64,000 nucleotides of DNA from Brevundimonas subvibrioides (GTDB taxonomy: Bacteria > Pseudomonadota > Alphaproteobacteria > Caulobacterales > Caulobacteraceae): positions 90,637-154,636 of the forward strand of contig NZ_NCEQ01000013.1 of NCBI RefSeq assembly GCF_002280785.1. The letters run 5' to 3'. Below the pieces are notes generated by a model, which did not search any database, was not told the DNA's origin, and saw only the letters and a program-made list of their open reading frames with translations. Below, in pieces: positions 7,900 to 17,868 of this stretch (position 1 is its first letter; the number at the start of each line of letters is the position of its first letter). The position numbers were made by a program, and so were the translations under genes.

Positions 7900-8328
7900 C
7901 TACGCCTCGTCGGCAGGCTTGTCGGCGGTACCGGTGACCGGGACCACGGCGCCCTTGGCGGGGCGGACGGTCTGGCGTTCGGCGATACGGGCCGACTTAC
8001 CGCGACGGTCGCGCAGGTAGTACAGCTTGGCGCGCCGGACGACGCCGCGACGCTTCACTTCGATCGACTCGATGTTCGGCGACAGGATCGGGAAGACGCG
8101 CTCGACGCCCTCGCCGAAGGAGATTTTGCGGACGGTGAAGTTCTCGTTCACGCCGCCGCCGGCGCGGGCGATGCAGACGCCTTCGAAGGCCTGGACGCGC
8201 TCGCGCTCGCCTTCCTTGATCTTGACGTTGACGCGAAGCGTGTCGCCGGGCTGGAAGACCGGGATCGCGCGCACGGCGATCAAACGGGCTTTTTCTTCCG
8301 CCTCGAGCGTCTGAAGGATGTTGGCCAT
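7900..8328 (-). CDS. rplS: 50S ribosomal protein L19
   Basis: The 142-residue protein is a structural component of the large ribosomal subunit at the 30S-50S interface. The segments [49 protein letters not shown] and [14 protein letters not shown] are classical L19. The C-terminus has an extra tail of roughly 20-25 residues ([20 protein letters not shown]) common in alphaproteobacteria. GAGGAG upstream of the ATG overlaps the end of trmD, four bases away, so the two are co-translated. A strong terminator follows. Confidence 0.97.
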   Translation of the reverse strand: MANILQTLEAEEKARLIAVRAIPVFQPGDTLRVNVKIKEGERERVQAFEGVCIARAGGGVNENFTVRKISFGEGVERVFPILSPNIESIEVKRRGVVRRAKLYYLRDRRGKSARIAERQTVRPAKGAVVPVTGTADKPADEA

Positions 8329-8332
8329 GGTT

Positions 8333-9079
8333 CTATTCTCCTCGGGCTTTGGCGCCCTTTAGCTTTGATTTGGCGGAAGGTTCCGCAGGTCTTGTTTCCA
8401 GGTGCGCCGCCCAGAGGTCTGGACGTCGTTCCCGGGTCGTCTCTTCCCTTTGCGCCTGACGCCAGGCCGCCATCTTGCGATGGTCGCCGGACAACAGGAT
8501 CTCCGGGATGTCGATCCCCTCGAACGTCCGCGGTCGCGTGTACTGCGGATGCTCCAGAAGACCGTCCTCAAAGCTTTCGGAACTCAGGCTTTCGGCCTGG
8601 CCCAGAACGCCGGGGATCAGTCGTACGCACGCCTCGATCACCACCATCGCCGCCGCCTCGCCACCGGCCAGGACCGCGTCTCCGACGGAGACCTCCTCGA
8701 ACCCGCGGGCGTCGAGCACCCGCTGGTCCACCCCCTCGAACCGGCCGCAGAGAACGACAATGCCGTCCGCCTTTGCCCAGTCCTTCACTCGCGCCTGCGT
8801 CAGGGGTCGACCGCGTGCGCTCATGTACAAAAGCGGCCGGGGCGACCCTGTCAGGCTGTCTAGAGCCCGGGCCACCACGTCCGCTTTGAGTACCTGTCCG
8901 GGGCCGCCACCCGCGGGGGTGTCGTCCAGGAAGCCGCGCTTATCTTCGGAAAAGTCGCGAATGTCCAGTGTTTGCAGGTCCCACAGCCCCTTCTCGCGCC
9001 AGGCCGTGCCGATCAACGACACGCCGAGCGGGCCCGGAAAGGCCTCGGGGAACATGGTCAGGACGGTGGCGGTGAACAT
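8333..9079 (-). CDS. trmD: tRNA (guanine-N1-)-methyltransferase TrmD
   Basis: The 248-residue SPOUT-fold enzyme methylates G37 of tRNAs with SAM, preventing frameshifting. Visible signatures are [31 protein letters not shown], the trefoil-knot segment [25 protein letters not shown] and [16 protein letters not shown]. It lies directly upstream of rplS. The rpsP and rimM genes that often precede trmD are absent; instead a family B repeat and trxA lie upstream, so the promoter must lie in or beyond the repeat. The C-terminus is Lys-rich. Confidence 0.96.
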   Translation of the reverse strand: MFTATVLTMFPEAFPGPLGVSLIGTAWREKGLWDLQTLDIRDFSEDKRGFLDDTPAGGGPGQVLKADVVARALDSLTGSPRPLLYMSARGRPLTQARVKDWAKADGIVVLCGRFEGVDQRVLDARGFEEVSVGDAVLAGGEAAAMVVIEACVRLIPGVLGQAESLSSESFEDGLLEHPQYTRPRTFEGIDIPEILLSGDHRKMAAWRQAQREETTRERRPDLWAAHLETRPAEPSAKSKLKGAKARGE

Positions 9080-9093
9080 CCGCAGGCCATACC

Positions 9094-9241
9094 CCTTCTC
9101 CCCTCGGGGGAGAAGGTGAGCCCGAAGGGCTCGGATGAGGGGGCGGGTTCAGCGCCCGCATCGGCGAGAGCGAGGGGGCGGACACACCCCCCTCATCCGT
9201 CAGGCTCCGCCTGCCACCTTCTCCCCCGAGAGGGAGAAGGG
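9094..9241. repeat. Intergenic palindromic repeat, family B, copy 1
   Basis: The element runs from CCCTTCTCCCCTCGGGGGAGAAGG to CCACCTTCTCCCCCGAGAGGGAGAAGGG, with an inner GGATGAGGGGG/CCCCCTCATCC pair. It occupies almost the whole trxA-trmD gap. A second copy is at 17707-17856. Confidence 0.85.
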
Positions 9242-9247
9242 TTGAGC

Positions 9248-9583
9248 CTAGGCCTTCGCCGCGATGCCCGTCTCGGCGAGCCATTCGAGGATCTTGCCCT
9301 TGGGCATGGCGCCGACCTTGAGCGAGGTCATCTGGCCGTCCTTGAACAGCATCAGGGTCGGGATGCCCTTCACGCCCAGTTTCGACGGGGTCATGGGGCT
9401 GTCGTCGATGTTGATCTTGGCGATGGTGACCTGACCGCCCAGTTCGTCGGAGATCTGCTCCAGGGCCGGGCCGATCTGCTTGCAGGGGCCGCACCACTCC
9501 GCCCAGAAGTCCACCAGCACGGGCGTGGATGATTTCAGGACGTCGGCGTCAAAGCTCTCGTCGGTGACCTTGACCGTGGCCAT
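9248..9583 (-). CDS. trxA: Thioredoxin
   Basis: The 111-residue cytoplasmic disulfide reductase has the redox motif [10 protein letters not shown] (Cys about residues 32 and 35) and the cis-Pro region [12 protein letters not shown]. The length is typical of thioredoxin 1. In alphaproteobacteria trxA often follows addA; here an SDR gene separates the two. The start has GAGGAGATACCCCCT upstream. It is probably transcribed from the 103-base gap upstream of it. Confidence 0.95.
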   Translation of the reverse strand: MATVKVTDESFDADVLKSSTPVLVDFWAEWCGPCKQIGPALEQISDELGGQVTIAKINIDDSPMTPSKLGVKGIPTLMLFKDGQMTSLKVGAMPKGKILEWLAETGIAAKA

Positions 9584-9686
9584 AGGGGGTATCTCCTCAA
9601 GGGCGGCGTCGGCGCGCCCGGTGTTCTGTTGGTTTGAGATGTGGGGCGATTCTGGGGGAAATCAACGGAGGCCCAAGCGGTCTGAT

Positions 9687-10364
9687 CTACTCGGCGTAAA
9701 TCATCTTGCGGGTCATGCCACCGTCGACCGTCAGGACCTGGCCGGTAACGAAGCCGGCCCCCGCCAGATAAAGGACGGCGCCCGCGATGTCGTCGGGGCG
9801 ACCAACGCGGCCGACCGGGTGCTGCGCGTGGTCGATGGGCCGGAGGTCCTGTCCGTCGGAAATCCAGCCCGGCGCGATGGCGTTGACCCGCACTTTCGGC
9901 CCGAGGCTGATCGCCATGGCATGGGTCAGGGCGACGATGGCGCCCTTGGAGGCGGCGTAGACCTCGGTGTTCGGCTCGGACATGAAGGCGCGCGTCGAGA
10001 CCATGTGGATAATGGCGCCGTCGTCGCCGAGCAGGGGGATGGACGCGCGGCTCATGAGGAAGGCGCCGGTCAGATGGCTGTCGGTGACCTTGCGCCATTC
10101 GGCGAGAGACAGCTCGGCCATCGCTCCGCGATCCGGCCCGGCGATGCCCGCATTGTTGACCAGAAGATCCAAGGCGTCCCACCCCAACTCGTCGAAAGCA
10201 GCCTGTACCGAAGCCTCCTCGCCGACGTCGCAGATGACGGACCGGGTGTTCTCCGGACCCGGCTTCAGATCGAACGCGGCCACGGTCCAGCCGTCGGCGA
10301 TCAGGGCCTGGCAGATTCCGCGCCCGATCAGGCCCGCAGCTCCTGTGACGATGGCTGTCTTCAT
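9687..10364 (-). CDS. Short-chain dehydrogenase/reductase, substrate unknown
   Basis: The 225-residue SDR has the cofactor loop TGAAGLIGRG (residues 7-16), NNAGI and YAASKGA with catalytic Tyr and Lys. In the catalytic-Ser strand, MVSTRAFMSEP contains a Ser. The C-terminal VGRVGRPDDIAGAVLYL and VTGQVLTVDGGM are usual for classical SDRs. Asp-Leu-Lys at the end of beta-2 (FDLKPG) suggests NAD(H) rather than NADP(H). It lies between addA and trxA on the same strand, 60 bases after addA. Nothing links it to DNA repair, so it may be an insertion into an otherwise conserved addBA-trxA order. Confidence 0.85.
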   Translation of the reverse strand: MKTAIVTGAAGLIGRGICQALIADGWTVAAFDLKPGPENTRSVICDVGEEASVQAAFDELGWDALDLLVNNAGIAGPDRGAMAELSLAEWRKVTDSHLTGAFLMSRASIPLLGDDGAIIHMVSTRAFMSEPNTEVYAASKGAIVALTHAMAISLGPKVRVNAIAPGWISDGQDLRPIDHAQHPVGRVGRPDDIAGAVLYLAGAGFVTGQVLTVDGGMTRKMIYAE

Positions 10365-10424
10365 GTGGATCTCAAGGGATGAGCGGCCGATCCGGTTCCG
10401 GCGAGCCGCTTCGATCTGAGCACC

Positions 10425-13400
10425 TCAGCGCAGCCCCGCCAACGCCTCATCCATCAGTCCCTGCGGCACCGGCATCAGCTTCGGCCCGTCGGTCCAGACC
10501 AGGGCCGCCTCGACCGGGCGATCCGGATACAGCCGCGCGAGCACCGCGACATAGGTCGCCATCTGGGCGACGTAGGCGGGGTCGGCGTCCTCGATGCGGT
10601 CGGGGGCGGGGCGGTTGGTCTTGTAGTCGACGACGAGGACCCGCTCGGGCGTGACCACCAGCCGGTCGATGCGGCCGTTGATGACGACGCCGGGACGCAG
10701 GGTCCCGGCGCCGCCGGTCAGGGCGATCTCGGCGCGGGAGCCGGGGCCGAAGACGGCGTGGAAGCGGGCGTCGTCGAGCACGCGGAAGGCGGCGGCGATC
10801 ATCTCGGCGCGCTGGGGCTCGGACAGGTCGCGCTCCTTCGCCAGCAGTCGGGCGGCGGCGTCGGGTCGGTCGGCGGCGGCGATCTCGGGCAGGCGTTCGA
10901 GCAGCAGGTGGATCAGGTCGCCGCGCCGGAAGCGGCCGAGAACCGCCCCCTCCCCGGTCAAGGCGACGGCCAGGGGCGACGGGGCGGCGATGCGTGTGGC
11001 GCCCTCCATCTGCGACGGGGAGAGGTAGCGGGCGGACGGATCGACCGGCGGCAGGGTGCGGGCCCAGGCGGGAACAAGGGCGCCCGGGAATGGCACGACC
11101 CGCGAGGTCGCCATCACCACCGGATCGACGCCATAGCGGCGGCGACCATGGCCGATGTCGCGGACCTGTCCGCCGAGGCGTTCGAAGGTCTCGGTCAGGA
11201 CGGCCCACCAGCTGCCGTCCTCATAGCCCTGTTTCGACCGGCCCGAGCCGCGCCCGAGGATGACGATCCGGTCGCGGGCGCGGGTCAGGGCGACGTAGAG
11301 GAGGCGCAGGGTCTCGTCGTCGACCCGTTGCTGGCGAACGGCGCGGGCGGCGGCCGAGGCCTCGCAGTCCTCCTTCTCCGACCCGGGGCACATCAGCCAG
11401 GCCTCGGATCCATCGGCCAGTTCGACCGGCATCAGGGTCGGACCCTGGGCCTTCGCACGGGCCGTGGTGTCGGGCAGGATCACCACCGGCGCCTCCAGCC
11501 CCTTCGAGCCGTGGACGGTCATGACGCGGACCTCGCCGCGCGCGCCTTCCAGCTCGCGCTTCACCTCGACGTCGGCCTGTTCCAGCATCGACAGGGCGGT
11601 CTCCAGATCGAGGCCGCCGCGCTGTTCGGCCGCCAGCACCTGGTTCAGGGTCTCGTCGATGGCCTCCTCCGCCTCGCGGCCGAGGCGGGACAGGATGCGG
11701 GCGCGGCCCGAGCGGCCGGTCTCGTCGACCCGGTTCAGCAGGGCGGCGAAGAAGGCGAAGGGGTCGCGGCCGCGCTGGTCGATGGCGAAGGCCAGCAGGT
11801 CGCGGGCGCGGGCCCATTCCGGCCGTTCGGCGGCGCGGCGTTGCAGGACAGGCCAGAGTCGACCCCTGCGATGCTCGGCCCCGGCGAGGTCGAACAGACT
11901 GTCCTCGTCCAGGTCGCAGAAGGGGCTGCGCAGGATGCCAGCGAGGCTGAGGTCGTCGTCGGGGTAGAGGGCGAAGCGGGCCACGGCGATCAGGTCGTCG
12001 AAGGCGATGTGCGACGACAGCTTCAGCCGGTCGGCGCCGGCCACCGGCACGCCCGCTGCCTTCAGGGCGCGGATGATCTCCTCGAAGGTCGCGTCGCGGC
12101 GGCGGACGAGAATGAGGAAGTCGCCGTAGCCGGCGGGGCGCAGGCTGCGGGTCTTGCGGTCCTGCACGGCGACCCCGGTCTCGACCTGGCGTCTGATCTC
12201 GCGGGCGAGGTCGGCGGCCATCCGCTTGCGCGCGCCCTGGACCGGCTCCTGATCGACGGGGTCGTCCCAGGCGTCGCGCTCGGGCGGCTTCTCGTCCTCA
12301 TAGAGGGGCCAGAGGTCGATACAGCCCTGATCCTCGGCGCGCATGGCCTTGTGGGCGGGGATGGCGCCGACCTGTTCGCCGACGAGGGCGCGGGTGCGTT
12401 CGGGGCCTTCGAACACCGCATCGACGAACTTGAGAACCTCCGGCGTCGAACGGAAGGAGGTGGCCAGTTCGACGCCCGTGTAGGCGAAGCCGGCGCCGCG
12501 AACGAGGGTCTCGTAGGACTGGGCCTCGCGGTTCAGCCGCTCGGGCCGGGCGCCCTGGAAGGAGTAGATCGACTGTTTTTCGTCGCCGACGGCGAAGACG
12601 GTGCGCTCGACCTTGCCGGCCCCGAAGCGACGCGATCCGGCGCCCGAGAAGAAGCCCTCGGTCAGGGCGCGGATGATGTCCCACTGTTCCGGAGCGGTGT
12701 CCTGGGCCTCGTCGATCAGAACGTGTTCGACCCCGCCGTCGAGCTTGTAGAGGACCCAGGCGGCGTTGGCGCGGACGGTCAGAAGCTCGACCGTGCGGGC
12801 GACGAGGTCGCCGAAATCGAGGGCGCCGCGCCGGGCCTTGGCCTGGTCGTAGAGGGCGCCGTGGGCCTGGGCCAGGGTCAGGACGTGGACGGTGTCCTCG
12901 GCGACGCGCGCCTTGCGGACCTGGCCGAGGGTGGCGACCACCTTGTCCTGCAGGGCTGTCAGCCAGTCGCGGGCGCGGGCGGGCGCCGATTTGGTCGCCA
13001 TCGACTTGCGCGGCGCGCCCGAGGTCAGGAAGACCGAGGCCACCTCCGGGAAGGTCCAGTCGGCGGCGTACATGCGGTCAGCGCAGCCCTGGTCCGTAAC
13101 CGAGCCCGTCGACATCAGCTCGGCCATCTCCAGCCAGTCGCCCCGGTCGAGGAAGCGCATGAAGTCGGACTGGATCGACGCCACGTCGCCGTGGGGATCG
13201 GCGCCGACGAGGGCGTAGGGGCTGATCGTGGGGTCGGCGGCGATGCGGGCGACATAGTCGATCAGCCGGGCGCGGTCCTGCTCGATGCGGGCCAGCAGGC
13301 TCTCGAAACTGGCCCAGTCGAGCTCGACGGCGAAATGGGCGTAGGCGCGGCCGATGCGGCCGTCGGCGTCGGCGAGCGCCGCCCGGGCCAGGTCCTCGCG

Positions 13401-13901
13401 CGCGCCGTGGGACAGGGCCAGGGCCGCCTGATCCTCCAGCACGCTGAAGCCGGGGGTGACCCCGGCCTCCAGCGGGAAGCGGCGCAGCAGCTTTTCACAG
13501 AAGGCGTGCAGGGTCTGGATCTTCAGCCCGCCGGGCGTATCGAGCGCCTTGGCGAAGAGGTTGCGCGCCTTGGAAAGTTCGTCGGATGACAACGTCGCCC
13601 GGACCTGACCGCCGAGGTCCGCCAACGAATCCTCCAACGCTTCATCACCCATGACCGCCCAGTCGCCGAGGCGCTGGAACAGCCGCGCCTGCATCTCGGC
13701 GGCGGCGGCCTTGGTGTAGGTGACGCAGAGGATCTCGCCGGGCTGGACCTCCTCCAGCAGCAGCCGGGCCACACGATCGACGAGGGTCGAGGTCTTGCCC
13801 GAGCCCGCGTTGGCGGTGACGAAGACCGACTGGCGCGGGTCGGCCGCCGCGATCTGGGCGGAGTCGGGCAGGATGCGGACAGAGGTCTCAGGGGCGCTCA
13901 T
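10425..13901 (-). CDS. addA: Double-strand break repair helicase-nuclease AddA
   Basis: The 1158-residue UvrD-family helicase and nuclease subunit of AddAB processes double-strand breaks for RecA loading, the alphaproteobacterial counterpart of RecBCD. Walker A is ANAGSGKTSTLVDR, motif II HVLIDEAQDTAPEQWDII, motif III AVGDEKQSIYSFQGARPE, and MTVHGSKGLEAPVVILPD and LLYVALTRARDRIVI are motifs V-VI. The C-terminal nuclease has VLVVDYKTNRP, the D-x-K of a PD-(D/E)xK site. The ATG at 13901 overlaps the addB stop as ATGA; a frame extension of 11 codons upstream inside addB is unlikely to be used. Confidence 0.95.
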   Translation of the reverse strand: MSAPETSVRILPDSAQIAAADPRQSVFVTANAGSGKTSTLVDRVARLLLEEVQPGEILCVTYTKAAAAEMQARLFQRLGDWAVMGDEALEDSLADLGGQVRATLSSDELSKARNLFAKALDTPGGLKIQTLHAFCEKLLRRFPLEAGVTPGFSVLEDQAALALSHGAREDLARAALADADGRIGRAYAHFAVELDWASFESLLARIEQDRARLIDYVARIAADPTISPYALVGADPHGDVASIQSDFMRFLDRGDWLEMAELMSTGSVTDQGCADRMYAADWTFPEVASVFLTSGAPRKSMATKSAPARARDWLTALQDKVVATLGQVRKARVAEDTVHVLTLAQAHGALYDQAKARRGALDFGDLVARTVELLTVRANAAWVLYKLDGGVEHVLIDEAQDTAPEQWDIIRALTEGFFSGAGSRRFGAGKVERTVFAVGDEKQSIYSFQGARPERLNREAQSYETLVRGAGFAYTGVELATSFRSTPEVLKFVDAVFEGPERTRALVGEQVGAIPAHKAMRAEDQGCIDLWPLYEDEKPPERDAWDDPVDQEPVQGARKRMAADLAREIRRQVETGVAVQDRKTRSLRPAGYGDFLILVRRRDATFEEIIRALKAAGVPVAGADRLKLSSHIAFDDLIAVARFALYPDDDLSLAGILRSPFCDLDEDSLFDLAGAEHRRGRLWPVLQRRAAERPEWARARDLLAFAIDQRGRDPFAFFAALLNRVDETGRSGRARILSRLGREAEEAIDETLNQVLAAEQRGGLDLETALSMLEQADVEVKRELEGARGEVRVMTVHGSKGLEAPVVILPDTTARAKAQGPTLMPVELADGSEAWLMCPGSEKEDCEASAAARAVRQQRVDDETLRLLYVALTRARDRIVILGRGSGRSKQGYEDGSWWAVLTETFERLGGQVRDIGHGRRRYGVDPVVMATSRVVPFPGALVPAWARTLPPVDPSARYLSPSQMEGATRIAAPSPLAVALTGEGAVLGRFRRGDLIHLLLERLPEIAAADRPDAAARLLAKERDLSEPQRAEMIAAAFRVLDDARFHAVFGPGSRAEIALTGGAGTLRPGVVINGRIDRLVVTPERVLVVDYKTNRPAPDRIEDADPAYVAQMATYVAVLARLYPDRPVEAALVWTDGPKLMPVPQGLMDEALAGLR

Positions 13902-16900
13902 TCCGCGTCTCCATCGGCGCCGGCGACCGCCCATTCCCAGACGCGGGCGAGGTGGTCGTAGTTGCCGCCGAAATTGCCCATGAACTGGGGCGCGACCCAG
14001 CTCAGGTAGGGGGTCGTCTGGTCGTCGAACCGGGCGACACGGGCCTTGAGGCCGGCCAGGGCCGCCATCGACAGGTCCGACGCCTCGCCGCCCTGGGCGC
14101 GCACGGCCGCCTCGCCGGGGACCTTGCGGCCGATGACCCGGACATAGGTCAGTTCCTCGGGCTCGACGGGGCCGGAGGTCTTGAGCCCCGCCTCGGCCAG
14201 GATGGCGCCGGTCAGGGTCAGCTGGGGCGCGAAGCCGGACTTGACCTGTTTGGCCGAGGGGGCCGCCCCGGTCTTGAAGTCGAGGATGGCCGCGCCGGTG
14301 GAGGACAGTTCGATCCGGTCCGCCTTGGCCGTCAGGGTGAAGGGCCCGGCCGGGGCGTCAAAGGTCATCGACACCTCCTCCTCGACGCGGATCTCGATGC
14401 CGCGCGCGCGGCGACGCATCTCGAACCCGGCCAGCCAGCGGGCGCTGTTGCGGGCCAGGGGCCCCTCGCGCGCCATGGCTGCGTCCTCGAAGCCGTGGTG
14501 GGTCAGCTCGTCGTGCAGCAGGGTCACGATCTCGGCCTCGCAGTCGTCAGGCAGGACGTCGGGCCAGCTGAGCGTCAGCCGCTCGACGGCCTTGTGGACG
14601 GCCTGACCGCGCGCCAGGGCCTCGGCCGACTGACCCGGCCGGTCGAGCTGGCGCAGGTTCAGCACATAGCGGGCGTAGACGGCATAGGGATCGCGCACCC
14701 AGCGCTCGACGCCGGTGACGGGCAGCTGACGCGGACGGCGGTCGACGGGCGGCTTCGGGGCCGGGCGTCTCGCGAGCCCGCCCTGACCGGCGACGGGCGC
14801 ATCGAGGGCGCGGGCGGCGGCGAGGGTTTCGGACGGGCGGTCGATCTCCACCCCGGCGCCGCGTGTGAGCATATCCAGCCGCCACAGCCAGCGGGAGCGG
14901 ACGGCGGGCTGGCCGCCGCGGCGTTCGGAATGGACGAGGATGGCCTCGGGGGCGCAGGCGGCCTGGACGAAATCCTGGGCCGTCTGACCGACCCGGCGCT
15001 CGGGCGGGGGCAGACCGAGGGCCTTGCGCATCGGGCGCGACAGGAAGGGGTCGATCGGCGCGCCCTGCGGCCAGACCCCCTCCTCCAGCCCGGCCAGGAT
15101 CATCCGGTCGGCCCGGACCAGACGCGCCTCGATAGCGCCGAGGATGCGCAGGGACGGATGGGTCGCGCCGCCGGTGCGGACCGTGACGTCGTGCAGCAGG
15201 GCGGCGACCAGTTCGGCGAACTCGGCGGCGGTCACGGCGCCCAGGGACGCCCCGCCCTCGATCAGTTGCGACAGCAGGGAGGCCGCCGCCTCTCCGTCCG
15301 GTCCGGCCCAGACGTCGACGCCGGCGAGGGCCTCGACCAGGGCGGTCAGGTTGCGAGCGGCCTGGTCGAGCGGAGCCGCACGACCGAGGGCGGCGGCAGC
15401 GGCGAGGGCCTGAAGCCGGCCGGCGAGCGCGGTCGCCTCCGCGACGCGGACGAGAGTCGTTTCGGAGGGCGGCTGGCCGTCCCGGCGGGGTTCGGCGGAC
15501 TGGGTCAGGCGGGTCTCGATCCGGGTCCAGTCGCGGGTGCGGGGGCCGCGGAAGGCGACCTTCTCCAGCTCGGCGGCGGCGTGGGGCGTGGCCTCAGCCA
15601 GGGTCGTCAGATCGTGCTTGATCAGGGCCAGCACGGTCTGGGGCTTCAGCGGATCGGCGATGAAGCGGGCGGCCAGATCGACGAGAACGCCGACGGGCAT
15701 CTGGTCCAGCGTCGCGCCCGAAGAGCTGTCAGCGACGACGCCCCAGCGCTCCAGACGGGCGCCGACGCGACGGCCCAGGGCGAGATCCGGGGTGACGAGG
15801 GCGCAGGTCCGGCCGGGGGTCTCCAGCGTCTCGCGCATCATCAGGGCGATGGTTGCGGCGGCGTCCTCCTCGGTGCGGGTCGCGACGACGGACAGACCTT
15901 CGAGGCCGAGCGCGATGGGGTCGGCGACCTGGCCCGCCTCGGCGGCGTCGGCGCGCAGGCGGGCGATCTCGGCGCGCCAGTCGGCGGTGGCCTCGGCGGG
16001 GCGGAGGGCCTCGTTGATCAGTCGCTGGCGGGCGAGGCCGCGCGCCTCGACAGCGGGCACGGCCGGGCGACGGAACCAGGGGCGGACGGCGGCGCGGTCG
16101 GCGCCGGCGCGTTCAAGGAACCGTTTCAGCGCGCTCTGCGGATGCTGTTCCTCGATGGCGTCCCAGGCGGCTTCGCTGAGGTCACGGTCGAGGCCGGGGA
16201 GGACGACGCAGCCCTGGGGCGCCCTGGCCACGGCGATCAGGACGTCGGCGGCGGCCTTGACCGTGCCGGTCGAACCGGCGGCGATGACGGGGCCCTGCGG
16301 CGGGTGGCTGTCCCAGCGTTCGGCCAGAAGGCGCAGCAGCTTCGTCCGCCGCCACGAGGCGTCAACGAGGCCGAGTTCGGCCAGCCGCCGGGGCCAGGCC
16401 TCGACGGCGAGACCGAGGAACTGCGCGGACTGACGCCAGTGCTCGGCGAAGTCCTCCTCGACGAGGGTGGCGATGCGCTCGGGGGCCTCGACCTCCTCGA
16501 TGTGGCAGGAATCGAGGAAGGCCCCGAGGCTGTCGGCCAGCTCCAGGGCGCGCATCGGAGACAGCGCAGCATCGTGCTGCTCGACGATCAGACGCGCCAT
16601 CTCGAACCGACGCGTCAGGGGGGCGATGGCGGGCGGCAGGTCCAGACCCAGTTCGCCGGGGGTGAACGGCGGCTCGTCCTCCTCCAGATCGCCCAGCGGG
16701 CGAACCTGGGGCAGGAGGACGGGCCTGTCGCCGCTCAGGGTCGAAAGGGCGCTGGTAAAGGCCCGCGCCGCCCGGCGATTGGGCAGGAGGATGGTGGCGT
16801 CGGACAGGGTCTCCGGCGCCTGGTCGCCCAGCCAGTCGAGCACGCCGGCCGCCAGGTCTTCGAGGAAGGGTCGGTGCGGGGGGATGACGAACCAGCGCGG

Positions 16901-16948
16901 GTCGTCCTTGCCGCCGTCTCCCGGGAAGGGGTTGAACGCTGTGCTCAC
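13898..16948 (-). CDS. addB: Double-strand break repair protein AddB
   Basis: The 1016-residue partner of AddA combines an inactive-type helicase scaffold and a nuclease domain. It begins with PRWFVIPPHRPFLEDLAAGV and ATILLPNRRAARAFTSAL, the start typical of alphaproteobacterial AddB. The C-terminal RecB-like nuclease shows AILDFKTGAAPSAKQVKSG, with the catalytic Asp and Lys, and APQLTLTGAIL. No intact Walker A is seen, as expected for this AddB type. It lies about 50 bases after murU and overlaps addA by four bases, implying coupled synthesis of the complex. Confidence 0.93.
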   Translation of the reverse strand: MSTAFNPFPGDGGKDDPRWFVIPPHRPFLEDLAAGVLDWLGDQAPETLSDATILLPNRRAARAFTSALSTLSGDRPVLLPQVRPLGDLEEDEPPFTPGELGLDLPPAIAPLTRRFEMARLIVEQHDAALSPMRALELADSLGAFLDSCHIEEVEAPERIATLVEEDFAEHWRQSAQFLGLAVEAWPRRLAELGLVDASWRRTKLLRLLAERWDSHPPQGPVIAAGSTGTVKAAADVLIAVARAPQGCVVLPGLDRDLSEAAWDAIEEQHPQSALKRFLERAGADRAAVRPWFRRPAVPAVEARGLARQRLINEALRPAEATADWRAEIARLRADAAEAGQVADPIALGLEGLSVVATRTEEDAAATIALMMRETLETPGRTCALVTPDLALGRRVGARLERWGVVADSSSGATLDQMPVGVLVDLAARFIADPLKPQTVLALIKHDLTTLAEATPHAAAELEKVAFRGPRTRDWTRIETRLTQSAEPRRDGQPPSETTLVRVAEATALAGRLQALAAAAALGRAAPLDQAARNLTALVEALAGVDVWAGPDGEAAASLLSQLIEGGASLGAVTAAEFAELVAALLHDVTVRTGGATHPSLRILGAIEARLVRADRMILAGLEEGVWPQGAPIDPFLSRPMRKALGLPPPERRVGQTAQDFVQAACAPEAILVHSERRGGQPAVRSRWLWRLDMLTRGAGVEIDRPSETLAAARALDAPVAGQGGLARRPAPKPPVDRRPRQLPVTGVERWVRDPYAVYARYVLNLRQLDRPGQSAEALARGQAVHKAVERLTLSWPDVLPDDCEAEIVTLLHDELTHHGFEDAAMAREGPLARNSARWLAGFEMRRRARGIEIRVEEEVSMTFDAPAGPFTLTAKADRIELSSTGAAILDFKTGAAPSAKQVKSGFAPQLTLTGAILAEAGLKTSGPVEPEELTYVRVIGRKVPGEAAVRAQGGEASDLSMAALAGLKARVARFDDQTTPYLSWVAPQFMGNFGGNYDHLARVWEWAVAGADGDAE

Positions 16949-16997
16949 TCACCCGCCCTCAAGCAGCGAGCCGCCGCGCCGTGAGCGATAGGGCGCT

Positions 16998-17693
16998 TCA
17001 TGTGCTCAGCCTGGCCTCGGCCTCGTCGCGCGCCTGGGGGTCGCCGACGTGCATCCAGTCGCCGTCGAGGACGCAGCCGTACAGTCGTCCGGCCGCAGCC
17101 GACGCCCGCCACAACGGGCTCAGCGAGAAGGGTCCGTCCGGCCCGCCGTCGGCATAGTCCGGCCGGGTGATGTGGACGCCCATATAGGCGAAGGGCGCAG
17201 AGGGAGCCTCGCCCCGGAAGGTCAGGCGTCCGTCGTCAGCGAGGAAGAAGTCGCCGTCGCCCTCGAAGCCGATCGCGCCCTCGCGGGTGGCGAGCAGCAG
17301 GCAGGCGTCCATCGTCACCGGGTCCCACAGGCGGACCAGTGCGTCGGCCCACGGGGCGTCGCCGCGATCCATCCAGACGCTGTCGATATTGGCCACGAAG
17401 ACGGGCGCATCGCCGAGCAGGGGATGGGCCTTCTTCAAGCCGCCGCCGGTCTCCAGCAGTTCGGCGCGCTCGTCGGAAATGACGATCCCGGGGCCGCGTC
17501 CGCGCGCGGCCAGATGCGCCTCCAGCCGGTCGGCGAACCAGTGAGTATTGACCACCGCCTTCGTCACGCCCGCTTCCGCCAGCCTGTCCAGGACGTGGTC
17601 GATCAGGGCCCGGCCGCCGACCTCGACGAGGGCCTTGGGCCGGTCGTCGGTCAGGGGCCGCATCCGCGTGCCGAGGCCGGCGGCGAGAACCAT
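16998..17693 (-). CDS. murU: N-acetylmuramate-1-phosphate uridylyltransferase MurU
   Basis: The 231-residue nucleotidyltransferase starts with MVLAAGLGTRMRPLTDDRPK, the G-x-G-T-R-M nucleotide-binding loop. It then has LVEVGGRALIDHVLDRL and ISDERAELLETGGGLKKA. With AmgK it converts recycled MurNAc via MurNAc-1-P to UDP-MurNAc, bypassing de novo synthesis. I chose ATG 17693 because the frame further upstream (to 17777) is encoded by a family B repeat; the repeat supplies GAGAAGGA, about 12 bases upstream, as ribosome site. The amgK gene is directly upstream on the same strand. Confidence 0.88.
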   Translation of the reverse strand: MVLAAGLGTRMRPLTDDRPKALVEVGGRALIDHVLDRLAEAGVTKAVVNTHWFADRLEAHLAARGRGPGIVISDERAELLETGGGLKKAHPLLGDAPVFVANIDSVWMDRGDAPWADALVRLWDPVTMDACLLLATREGAIGFEGDGDFFLADDGRLTFRGEAPSAPFAYMGVHITRPDYADGGPDGPFSLSPLWRASAAAGRLYGCVLDGDWMHVGDPQARDEAEARLST

Positions 17694-17706
17694 GGCTGTG
17701 CGTGGT

Positions 17707-17856
17707 CCTTCTCCCCTCGGGGGAGAAGGCGCCCGGAGGGCGGATGAGGGGGAGATGTCCACGAATTCGCTGCTCACCGGTTGGCCTCCGTTTTGGAGGC
17801 GGCAGCCCCCTCATCCGCCCGCTTCGCGGCCACCTTCTCCCCCGAGGGGAGAAGGG
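17707..17856. repeat. Intergenic palindromic repeat, family B, copy 2
   Basis: The element is bounded by CCTTCTCCCCTCGGGGGAGAAGG and CCACCTTCTCCCCCGAGGGGAGAAGG, with GGATGAGGGGGA/CCCCCTCATCC inside and CCTCCGTTTTGGAGG at the centre. It lies between amgK and murU, and its end provides the putative murU ribosome site. Confidence 0.85.
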
Positions 17857-17868
17857 ACATGAGGGCGG

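Noticed and set aside
10758..13589. 943-codon open frame opposite addA
   Set aside because: Antisense shadow of a high-GC gene with low-complexity translation and no ribosome site.
13952..16984. 1010-codon open frame opposite addB
   Set aside because: It is a GC-driven antisense shadow: Gly/Arg/Gln-rich, no domains, and addB on the other strand has full family motifs.
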